From positions 744,001 through 808,000 of the forward strand of contig NZ_ML133521.1 of assembly GCF_003985145.1 (NCBI RefSeq): 64,000 nucleotides of DNA, given 5' to 3'. Position numbers and translations under genes: made by a program. Below the pieces are notes generated by a model that searched no databases, was not told the origin of the DNA, and saw only the letters and a program-made list of their open reading frames with translations. This document shows, piece by piece, positions 1-7,071 of the stretch (positions are counted from its first letter, which is position 1; each line of letters opens with the position of its first letter). The DNA is from Rhizobium anhuiense. Lineage in GTDB: Bacteria; Pseudomonadota; Alphaproteobacteria; Rhizobiales; Rhizobiaceae.

Positions 1-438
1 GCGGCGCGAGGCCGGGTCGCGCCTGTCGGTCGGCACGAAACCGCGATTGACGAGGATCGATGTGCCGTCGGCAAGTGTGAGCGGCGCCATCACCCAATAA
101 CCCGGACCGAGTATCGTGGAGGCATAGACCAGCGTCTCCTTGTCGTTCGCCAGCATCCCCACCGCGGTCACCCGCCGATATTCGTCATCGGCGGCATTGA
201 CCTTGCTCCACTCGGCGCGCGTCGGTGCAGGCACGGGTGCGGCATGCACACGCTGGTCGACGCGGGCGATGAGGTCGCGTTTCCAGGCGAGGCGCTCAAC
301 CTGCCAGGTGCCGAGTGCCGCGAGTGCTGCGGCAAGCAGGATCAGGCAGACGGCGAAGACCGCGCGTTTTACCTGATAACGCCGTTTTTCCGAGGGAGCC
401 TGCGGGTGACGCTGCCGCCGCCCCTTCGTAGCAGTCAC
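1..438 (-). CDS. SURF1 family cytochrome oxidase assembly protein (3' end beyond window)
   Basis: SURF1 proteins are inner-membrane factors that help assemble haem-copper oxidases. The visible 146 residues show a basic cytoplasmic start, one membrane segment (about residues 28-45) and the family hallmark GTWQVERLAWK directly after it, then DEYRRVTAVG and, near the edge, a VNRGFVP motif that is typical of the family. The start is taken as GTG at 438, whose GTGA overlaps the TGA stop of cyoD, so it is the last visible gene of the cyo operon and probably translationally coupled. The C-terminal part and second membrane helix lie left of the window. Function is by family; its partner is inferred to be the neighbouring quinol oxidase. 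Confidence 0.85.
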   Translation of the reverse strand, partial: MTATKGRRQRHPQAPSEKRRYQVKRAVFAVCLILLAAALAALGTWQVERLAWKRDLIARVDQRVHAAPVPAPTRAEWSKVNAADDEYRRVTAVGMLANDKETLVYASTILGPGYWVMAPLTLADGTSILVNRGFVPTDRRDPASRR

Positions 439-836
439 GGCATGTTCTTCATCATTTCGGGGCTCATCGGCATCATGTTGGTGTTGAGATGATGCATGAC
501 CCAGAGCGAGCCGGAGAGCGCGATGGCGACGATGATGAGGGTGAAGATCAGCGCCATGATCGTCCAGCCGCCCTCGCTCCTGGTGTTCATGTGCAGGAAG
601 AAGACCATATGGACGACGATCTGGATCGCGCCGAGGCCCATCACCAGCACCGCCGTCACCGCCGGGCTTTCGAACACGCCTGCCATCACAAGCCAGAAGG
701 GAATGGCGGTGAGGATCACGGAGAGCACGAAGCCCGCCATATAGCTGCGGAACGTGCCGTGGCCGGCCTGATGGCCGTGGCTGTGGCCGTGATGAGCCTC
801 GTGGGCATCCTCATGTGCAGGTGCTTGCGAACTCAT
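435..836 (-). CDS. cyoD: Cytochrome bo3 quinol oxidase subunit IV
   Basis: Small accessory subunit of the proton-pumping ubiquinol oxidase in the inner membrane. The 133-residue product has a His-rich N-terminus (repeated H-G-H and H-E-A-H, residues about 7-27) followed by three membrane segments, as in CyoD proteins, though the His-rich leader is longer than in the E. coli protein. The start at 836 overlaps the cyoC stop as ATGA, which supports it over a possible start further upstream at 917. It sits between cyoC and the SURF1 gene and completes the order A-B-C-D. Confidence 0.93.
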   Translation of the reverse strand: MSSQAPAHEDAHEAHHGHSHGHQAGHGTFRSYMAGFVLSVILTAIPFWLVMAGVFESPAVTAVLVMGLGAIQIVVHMVFFLHMNTRSEGGWTIMALIFTLIIVAIALSGSLWVMHHLNTNMMPMSPEMMKNMP

Positions 837-1453
837 CCGAGAACTCCCAGCAGGTAGACGAAGGAAAAGACGCCGATCCAGACGACGTCGAGGAAGTGCC
901 AGAACATCGAAAGGCACATCAGGCGGCGGCGGTTGGCCTCGATCAACCCGTGCATCGACACCTGCACCATCAGCGTGATCAGCCAGATGATGCCGAAGGT
1001 GACGTGCAGCCCGTGCGTGCCGACCAGCGTGAAGAAGGAGGAGAGGAAGGCGCTGCGCGTCGGCCCGGCTCCCTCATGGATCAGGTGGATGAACTCGTAG
1101 AGTTCGAGCCCGATGAAGGCTGCGCCGAACAGGCCGGTCACACCAAGCCAGAACAGCGTTTCCGCCTTGGCGTTTCGCTCCATCTGCAACATGGCGAAGC
1201 CATAGGTGATCGAGGAGAACAGCAGCATCGAGGTGTTGAGGGCAACGATCGGCAGATCGAACAGATCGGCCGGCGACGGGCCGGCGGCATAGTTGCGGCC
1301 AAGCACGCCGTGTGTTGCAAACAGCACCGCGAAGATCAGGCAGTCGCTCATCAGGTAGAGCCAGAAACCGAGATTGGTGCTGTTCTCCGGATGATGATCT
1401 TCCGTCAGGTAGAATTCAGGCTTTTCGGCCGTGTCGATGGTGTGATCGCTCAT
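833..1453 (-). CDS. cyoC: Cytochrome bo3 quinol oxidase subunit III
   Basis: Subunit III of the quinol oxidase, a haem-copper oxidase subunit III family membrane protein with five predicted helices. The 206-residue length matches CyoC. Typical segments are FWLYLMSDCLIFAVLFATH near the N-terminus, the conserved ELYEF stretch in the middle and the THGLHVTFG segment near residue 145. It starts 6 bases after cyoB stops and overlaps cyoD by 4 bases, so it is clearly co-transcribed. Confidence 0.95.
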   Translation of the reverse strand: MSDHTIDTAEKPEFYLTEDHHPENSTNLGFWLYLMSDCLIFAVLFATHGVLGRNYAAGPSPADLFDLPIVALNTSMLLFSSITYGFAMLQMERNAKAETLFWLGVTGLFGAAFIGLELYEFIHLIHEGAGPTRSAFLSSFFTLVGTHGLHVTFGIIWLITLMVQVSMHGLIEANRRRLMCLSMFWHFLDVVWIGVFSFVYLLGVLG

Positions 1454-1459
1454 GGTCTC

Positions 1460-3463
1460 TTACACCTGCTCGGCAAGCAGCGCGGTGCGCTTGCCTTCCG
1501 TTTCGGTTACCTCTTCGGCGGGGATGTAGAAGTCGCGTCTGTAGTTGAAGGTATGGCCGATCGCCACAGCCAGCATGGCGACGGCGGAGACGACCACCAG
1601 CCACCACATGTACCAGATCAGGCCGAAGGCAAGCGCGACGCTGATGCCCGACAGGATTGCGCCGGTGCCGGTGTTCTTTGGCATGTGGATCGGCCGGAAG
1701 CCTTGCAGCGGACGCGCATAACCGCGGTTCTTCATGTCGTACCAGCCGTCATGATCGTGCACGACGGGCGTGAAGGCGAAGTTGTAATCCGGTGGCGGCG
1801 AGGAGGTCGACCATTCCAGCGTGCGGCCGTCCCACGGGTCGCCGCTGTCGTCGCGCAATTCCTCGCGCTTCATGAAGCTGACGACGATCTGGATCAGGAA
1901 GGCGGCGATGCCGAGTGCGACCAGGCCGACGCCGAAGGCGGCGATGATGAACCAGATCTGCAGCGACGGGTCCTCGAACTGGCTGACCCGGCGGGTGACG
2001 CCCATCAGGCCGAGCACGTAGAGCGGCATGAAGGCGAACCAGAAACCGATCTGCCAGAACCAGAAGCTCAGCTTGCCCCAGAAGGGATCGAGCTTGAAAC
2101 CGAAGGCCTTCGGGAACCAGTAGTTCACGCCGGCGAACATGCCGAAGAGAACGCCGCCGATGATGACATTGTGGAAATGGGCGATCAGGAACAGTGAATT
2201 GTGCAGCACGAAATCGGCCGGCGGCACGGCAAGCATGACGCCGGTCATACCGCCGATGACGAAGGTGACCATGAAGCCGACCGTCCACAGCATCGGCACC
2301 TCATAGCGGATGCGGCCGCGATACATGGTGAAGAGCCAGTTGAACATCTTCGCCCCCGTCGGGATCGAAATGATCATCGTGGTGATGCCGAAGAAGGAGT
2401 TGACGCTGGCGCCCGAGCCCATCGTGAAGAAGTGGTGCAGCCAGACGATGTAGGACAGGATCATGATCACACAGGTGGCGTAGACCATGGAGGCGTAACC
2501 GAACAGGCGCTTGCCGGAGAAGGTGGCGACGACTTCCGAGAAGATGCCGAAGGCCGGCAGCACCAGGATGTAGACCTCCGGATGACCCCAGATCCAGATG
2601 AGGTTGATATACATCATCGGATTGCCGCCGAGGTCGTTGGTAAAGAAGTTCGTGCCGGCGTAGCGGTCGAGCGACAGCAGCGCGAGCGTCGCCGTCAGGA
2701 TCGGGAAGGAGGCGACGATCAGCACGTTGGTGCAAAGCGCCGTCCAGGTGAAGACCGGCATCTTCATGAAGGTCATGCCCGGAGCCCGCATCTTGACGAT
2801 GGTGGCGATCAGGTTGATGCCCGACAGCGTCGTTCCGACGCCGGCCACCTGCAGCCCCCAGATATAATAGTCGACGCCGACGCCCGGACTGTAGGCCGCC
2901 CCCGACAGCGGCGGGTAGGCGAGCCAGCCGGTCTGCGCGAACTCGCCGATGAACAGCGACAGCATGATGATGATCGCGCCGGCGGTGGTCATCCAGAAAG
3001 AGAAGTTGTTGAGGAAGGGGAAGGAGACGTCGCGCGCGCCGATCTGCAGCGGCACCACGAAGTTCATCAAACCGGTGACGAAGGGCATCGCCACGAAGAA
3101 GATCATGATGACGCCGTGGGCGGTGAAGACCTGGTCGTAATGGTGCGGCGGAAGATAACCCTCCGAACCGTTGAAGGCGATCGCCTGCTGGATGCGCATC
3201 AGGATCGCGTCGGAGAAGCCGCGCAGCAGCATGATGACGGCCAGGATCACATACATGATGCCGATCTTCTTGTGATCGACGCTGCAGATCCAGTCGCGCC
3301 AGAGCGGACCCCAGAACTTGAAATAGGTGATAAGGCCGAGCACCGCGATGGCGCCGATGACGACGCCGATGAAGGTCACGACCAGGATCGGCTCGTGATA
3401 GGGGATGGCATCGAGGGTCAACCGGCCGAAGACGAACTTCAGGAGGTCAGGATTGGAAAACAT
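1460..3463 (-). CDS. cyoB: Cytochrome bo3 quinol oxidase subunit I
   Basis: Catalytic subunit of the ubiquinol oxidase: it reduces O2 to water and pumps protons. The 667-residue protein keeps every metal-site signature: low-spin haem ligand in AHGVIM (His116) and in the AHFH motif (His431), high-spin haem ligand His429, CuB ligands His294 in the GHPEVY motif (with the cross-linked Tyr298) and the HH pair at 343-344. The numbering runs about ten ahead of E. coli CyoB. It is flanked by cyoA (42-base gap) and cyoC (6-base gap). No cyoE (haem O synthase) gene follows in the visible operon. Confidence 0.97.
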   Translation of the reverse strand: MFSNPDLLKFVFGRLTLDAIPYHEPILVVTFIGVVIGAIAVLGLITYFKFWGPLWRDWICSVDHKKIGIMYVILAVIMLLRGFSDAILMRIQQAIAFNGSEGYLPPHHYDQVFTAHGVIMIFFVAMPFVTGLMNFVVPLQIGARDVSFPFLNNFSFWMTTAGAIIIMLSLFIGEFAQTGWLAYPPLSGAAYSPGVGVDYYIWGLQVAGVGTTLSGINLIATIVKMRAPGMTFMKMPVFTWTALCTNVLIVASFPILTATLALLSLDRYAGTNFFTNDLGGNPMMYINLIWIWGHPEVYILVLPAFGIFSEVVATFSGKRLFGYASMVYATCVIMILSYIVWLHHFFTMGSGASVNSFFGITTMIISIPTGAKMFNWLFTMYRGRIRYEVPMLWTVGFMVTFVIGGMTGVMLAVPPADFVLHNSLFLIAHFHNVIIGGVLFGMFAGVNYWFPKAFGFKLDPFWGKLSFWFWQIGFWFAFMPLYVLGLMGVTRRVSQFEDPSLQIWFIIAAFGVGLVALGIAAFLIQIVVSFMKREELRDDSGDPWDGRTLEWSTSSPPPDYNFAFTPVVHDHDGWYDMKNRGYARPLQGFRPIHMPKNTGTGAILSGISVALAFGLIWYMWWLVVVSAVAMLAVAIGHTFNYRRDFYIPAEEVTETEGKRTALLAEQV

Positions 3464-3505
3464 GGAACAACCCGTTCATTATGTCTTGCGACGCAAAGCG
3501 CCAGG

Positions 3506-4675
3506 TTAATTGTTGTTGTTGAGCTGCGCCGGCGCCGGATCGGCGCCATTGCTCATGCCGGGCATGGAATGACCCTGATGCTGCATGTCCATCCCGGGCG
3601 TACTAGGCATGCCGGGCATATCGTGCTGCATGCTGCTGCCGTCGGAACGCTCGGGCTCGCTTCGGGCCGGAGCCCCGGTTGCCGGCACGGTGGCCGCCGG
3701 CGCCACGATGCCTTCGTCGGCATGACGATCGTCATAGCGCAGCTTCTCGTGGTTCTCCGCACTTTCCTTGCCGCCGCCGCCCATCATGTCGATGTGCATC
3801 ATCTCGTTCATGCACATCTTGCCCGGCGCGGCGCACATGTTGAGGATGGCGTTGTAAAGGTCGGCATCGGCGCCGGCATAATAATGCACCGGTTCCTTCT
3901 CGCTCGGCTTTTCGAGCTTCAGATAGGCGTCGCGATTGAGCATCGTGCCCTGCTGCTTGACCTGCGCCACCCAGGCGTCAAATCCCTCTTTGGTCAGGCC
4001 ATGGAACTTGAAGCGCATGTGGGAAAAGCCTGCGCCGCTGTAGTTGGCAGAGAAGCCGTCATACTCGCCTTCCCTGTTGATGACGGCGTGCAGCTTCGTC
4101 TCCATGCCCGGCATGGCGTAGATCTGGCCGGCAAGGGCAGGGATGTAGAAGGAGTTCATCACCGAGGAGGCGGTGATCTTGAAATTGATCGGCTTGTCCA
4201 CAGGAGCCGCGAGCTCGTTGACCGTGGCAATACCGAGTTCGGGATAGAAGAACAGCCACTTCCAGTCGAGCGCCACGACCTCGACGGTCAGCGGCTTGGT
4301 ATCGGCGGGAATGGGGCGCTCGGCATCGAGGCGGTCGAGCGGGCGGTAGGGATCGAGCTTATGGGTGGAAATCCAGGTCACGGCGCCAAGCGCGATGATG
4401 ATCGCCAGCGGTGCTGCCCAGATCACGATTTCGAGGCGGGTCGAATGGTGCCATTCCGGCGCGTAAGTTGCGGCTGTATTGGCGCGGCGGTAGCGCCAGG
4501 CGAAGAACAGCGTCAGGAAGATCACCGGGATGATGATCAACAGCATCAGCACCGTCGAGATGACGATGAGATCGCGCTGTTGCATGGCGATGTCGCCGGA
4601 AGGCGCCATGACCACCATGTTGCATCCTGCCAGGAAAAGCAGCGGCAAGACGGATAGAAGGCGGGAAAACTTCAT
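3506..4675 (-). CDS. cyoA: Cytochrome bo3 quinol oxidase subunit II, lipoprotein with Met/His-rich tail
   Basis: Subunit II of the quinol oxidase. With the start at 4675 the protein has 389 residues and begins with a short lipoprotein signal whose lipobox LAGC places the lipidated Cys at residue 18; a start at 4711 is possible but would give an atypically long leader. Two membrane helices (about 40-60 and 85-105) precede a periplasmic cupredoxin-like domain that lacks the CuA ligands, as expected for a quinol rather than cytochrome c oxidase. The C-terminus is extended by roughly 75 residues compared with E. coli CyoA and contains many Met and His (MQHDMPGM, MDMQHQGHSMPGM). It is the promoter-proximal gene of the operon. 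Confidence 0.93.
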   Translation of the reverse strand: MKFSRLLSVLPLLFLAGCNMVVMAPSGDIAMQQRDLIVISTVLMLLIIIPVIFLTLFFAWRYRRANTAATYAPEWHHSTRLEIVIWAAPLAIIIALGAVTWISTHKLDPYRPLDRLDAERPIPADTKPLTVEVVALDWKWLFFYPELGIATVNELAAPVDKPINFKITASSVMNSFYIPALAGQIYAMPGMETKLHAVINREGEYDGFSANYSGAGFSHMRFKFHGLTKEGFDAWVAQVKQQGTMLNRDAYLKLEKPSEKEPVHYYAGADADLYNAILNMCAAPGKMCMNEMMHIDMMGGGGKESAENHEKLRYDDRHADEGIVAPAATVPATGAPARSEPERSDGSSMQHDMPGMPSTPGMDMQHQGHSMPGMSNGADPAPAQLNNNN

Positions 4676-5066
4676 GAGTTTTGGCACGTCTCTAAGCTCT
4701 TGTTGTTTCATTTGATCCGCGACTAAAGCACTGAACCCGATCGCGACATGAGGCGGAAGGTCGCAGTGCAGCAATCTTGCCGCATTGCGGTACAAATCAG
4801 GTCGCACTACAGCTTCGAAATCCTGATGAAATCAAGAAGGATTTTTCGCGAGCGCATGTTTCGACCAATATATCCGCTACAGCCGGCCATGCCAGCGTTC
4901 CCATGGGAAAATCGCGGTCCCGATCACGCTATTTTTCCCATCCAAGCCTCATTTTGAGCCGCCATGACGAACTATTTACGTGTTACGGACTTGATAAGCC
5001 TGCAGGTTTGATCAAGATCAGGCTGAGGCGCCTTGGCGAAAGCGCTTCAACGAGGGAGGCGTTTTC
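4676..5066. other. Intergenic region between divergent cyoA and MFS gene
   Basis: A 391-base non-coding stretch that must hold the promoters for the cyo operon (leftward) and the transporter (rightward). It is AT-richer than its surroundings. The only element I can name is an FNR/FixK-like dyad at 5008-5021, described separately. No convincing small gene was found. Confidence 0.6.
5008..5021. promoter_or_regulatory. Candidate FNR/FixK-type binding site
   Basis: The sequence TTGAT-caag-ATCAG matches the FNR/FixK consensus TTGAT-N4-ATCAA at 9 of 10 positions. It lies about 45 bases upstream of the transporter start at 5067 and about 330 bases upstream of cyoA. Assignment is by motif only. Confidence 0.4.
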
Positions 5067-6398
5067 ATGGCTACAACATCGCATTACGGACCGTCATCGT
5101 CGTCGCTGGAACGCGACGCGCGGCGCATTCACGACGACAAACCGGTTTCGCCGGGCAGCATCGCCGTCGGCGTGGTGATCGGCCGCATGTCGGAATTCTT
5201 CGATTTCTTCGTCTACGGCCTCGCCTCGGTGCTGGTTTTTCCACAGCTGATCTTCCCCTTCGCGCCGGACAGGCTGACGGGAACGCTCTATTCCTTCGCC
5301 ATCTTCTCGCTCGCCTTCCTGGCCCGCCCCGTCGGCTCCGTCGTCTTCATGACGATCGACCGGCTATACGGCCGCGGCACCAAGCTGACGATCGCGCTTT
5401 TCCTGCTCGGCGGCTCCACCGCCTCGATCGCCTTCCTGCCGGGTTACCAGGAGATCGGCGTCTGGTCGATCGCGCTGCTGGCGCTCTTCCGTCTCGGCCA
5501 GGGCTTCGCGCTCGGCGGCGCCTGGGACGGCCTTGCCTCGCTGCTCGCGCTCAACGCGCCGGCCAAGCATCGCGGCTGGTATGCGATGATCCCGCAGCTC
5601 GGCGCACCGATCGGCTTTGCGCTGGCAAGCACCCTGTTCGGTTATTTCGTTGCCAATCTTTCCAATGAGGATTTTCTCTCCTGGGGTTGGCGCTATCCCT
5701 TCTTCGTCGCCTTCGCGATCAACGTCGTGGCGCTGTTTGCGCGGTTGCGCCTCGTGATGACGAAGGAATTCGGCACGCTGCTCGAGCAGCATGAGCTGGA
5801 AGCAGCACCCATCCTCGACGTGCTGCGTGTTCATGGCCGCGACATCCTGATCGGCGCCTTCGTGCCGCTCGCAAGCTTCGCCATGTTCCACCTCGTCACC
5901 ATCTTCCCGCTCGGCTGGATGAGCCTTTACGGCAACCAGCCGATCGGTGCCTTCATGGTGGTGCAGGTGGTCGGCGCCATGGTCGGCATCGTCACCATCA
6001 TCGCGTCGGGCCTGATCGCCGACCGCATCGGCCGACGCGCCCAGCTTGCCATCTGCGCCGTCATCATCGCCATCTTCAGCTTCGTCGGGCCGATTTTGAT
6101 CGCATCCGGCAACAGCGGCCACGACGCGTTCGTCATCATCGGCTTCGGCGTGCTCGGCCTGTCCTTCGGCCAGGCGACGGGCTCGATCTCGTCGCGCTTC
6201 GGCCGCGGCTACCGCTACACGGGTGCCGCCTTCACCTCGGATCTCGCCTGGCTGGTCGGCGCCGGTTTTGCGCCGCTGGTGGCGCTCAGCCTCTCCAGCC
6301 GCTTCGGCCTGACCTTCGTCGGCTACTACCTGCTGTCCGGCGCCATCTGCACGCTGGCGGCACTCGCCTTCAGCAGGGCGCTGGAACAGCGCGAATAG
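5067..6398 (+). CDS. MFS transporter, metabolite:H+ symporter-like
   Basis: Inner-membrane carrier of the major facilitator superfamily, 443 residues with about twelve membrane segments. The first helix carries GRMSEFFDFFVYG, the form seen in the metabolite:H+ symporter (MHS) group where an aromatic-Asp pair lies in helix 1. A GRRAQL basic loop lies between helices 8 and 9. The start at 5067 is supported by GGGAGG about 8 bases upstream. It is transcribed away from cyoA and followed by a strong terminator. The substrate cannot be told from sequence; organic acids are common for this group. Confidence 0.85.
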   Translation: MATTSHYGPSSSSLERDARRIHDDKPVSPGSIAVGVVIGRMSEFFDFFVYGLASVLVFPQLIFPFAPDRLTGTLYSFAIFSLAFLARPVGSVVFMTIDRLYGRGTKLTIALFLLGGSTASIAFLPGYQEIGVWSIALLALFRLGQGFALGGAWDGLASLLALNAPAKHRGWYAMIPQLGAPIGFALASTLFGYFVANLSNEDFLSWGWRYPFFVAFAINVVALFARLRLVMTKEFGTLLEQHELEAAPILDVLRVHGRDILIGAFVPLASFAMFHLVTIFPLGWMSLYGNQPIGAFMVVQVVGAMVGIVTIIASGLIADRIGRRAQLAICAVIIAIFSFVGPILIASGNSGHDAFVIIGFGVLGLSFGQATGSISSRFGRGYRYTGAAFTSDLAWLVGAGFAPLVALSLSSRFGLTFVGYYLLSGAICTLAALAFSRALEQRE

Positions 6399-6416
6399 GC
6401 GGACTTAAATGCATGG

Positions 6417-6450
6417 GCTTGCATGGGAAACCATGCAGGCTTTCTTTTTC
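6417..6450 (+). terminator. Intrinsic terminator after the MFS gene
   Basis: A 10-base-pair stem (GCTTGCATGG pairing with CCATGCAGGC, one G-T pair) closed by a GAAA tetraloop and followed by TTTCTTTTT. It starts 19 bases after the transporter stop and points the same way. Confidence 0.85.
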
Positions 6451-6503
6451 GGACTGCGCAATCCAATTATTGAATGCATTGCAATCGAAACGCTGAATGC
6501 GTC

Positions 6504-6971
6504 TTACTGCGCCATCTGCGGCTGCTTTGCCGCCCGCGCCGCGGTCAGTTCCGCCGTGGTGTGGTTCAGGCGGTCGGCCAGCACCCGCATGATCTCAACC
6601 GCCATCTCGGGGAAATCGCTGAGCAGTTTCAGGAAGTGCTCCTTGCTGATGCGCAGCACCTCGAGTGGCGAGGTGGCGCGCACCGTTGCCGTGCGCGAGA
6701 CGTCGCAGAGGATGGCGATTTCGCCGACGATGGAATTGAGCTCGACGTCGGCGACCTTGATCTCACCGGCCGGTGAGGAGACGATGATGTCGGCGGTGCC
6801 CGAAAGAATGACATAGGCAGCGTCGCCGACATCGCCCTGATGGAAGAGGTTTTGCCCGGCTTTGTAGGTCATGCGGTCGGAGGTGAAGGCCAAAAGCTTG
6901 AGCTTTGCTGGTGCGATCCTGGAAAAGATCGGCACCCGTCGCAGCATTTCGACTTCGTCTCTCAACAGCAT
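6504..6971 (-). CDS. Stand-alone cyclic-nucleotide-binding domain protein
   Basis: A 155-residue protein that is essentially one Crp-type cyclic-nucleotide-binding domain, with no DNA-binding helix-turn-helix. The phosphate-binding cassette looks complete: GEIAIL (Glu84) and SRTATV (Arg93, Thr94), the residues that hold the cyclic phosphate in CAP. After the domain there is a short helical tail (RVLADRLNHTTAELTAARAA). It lies 100 bases downstream of the degenerate ABC protein on the same strand, so it may be a partner or regulator of it; that link is inference. It probably binds cAMP or cGMP. Confidence 0.85.
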   Translation of the reverse strand: MLLRDEVEMLRRVPIFSRIAPAKLKLLAFTSDRMTYKAGQNLFHQGDVGDAAYVILSGTADIIVSSPAGEIKVADVELNSIVGEIAILCDVSRTATVRATSPLEVLRISKEHFLKLLSDFPEMAVEIMRVLADRLNHTTAELTAARAAKQPQMAQ

Positions 6972-7071
6972 GAGCGTTTTTACCCCCTAACGCAGGGTCC
7001 GCGGGACCAGGCGTCTTCAAACTCCGAGGCGTCCCGCCGGGAACGCCCATTATCGCCGCTCCTATAGAATA

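Noticed and set aside
815..2197. Long plus-strand open frame opposite cyoC/cyoB (460 codons)
   Set aside because: It lies antisense to well-recognised oxidase genes and its product is a low-complexity mix of Asp, Glu, His, Gln and Arg, the usual result of reading GC-rich genes backwards.
4748..5178. Small frames in the cyoA-MFS gap
   Set aside because: They overlap the transporter start or lack signals; the gap is better read as promoter DNA.
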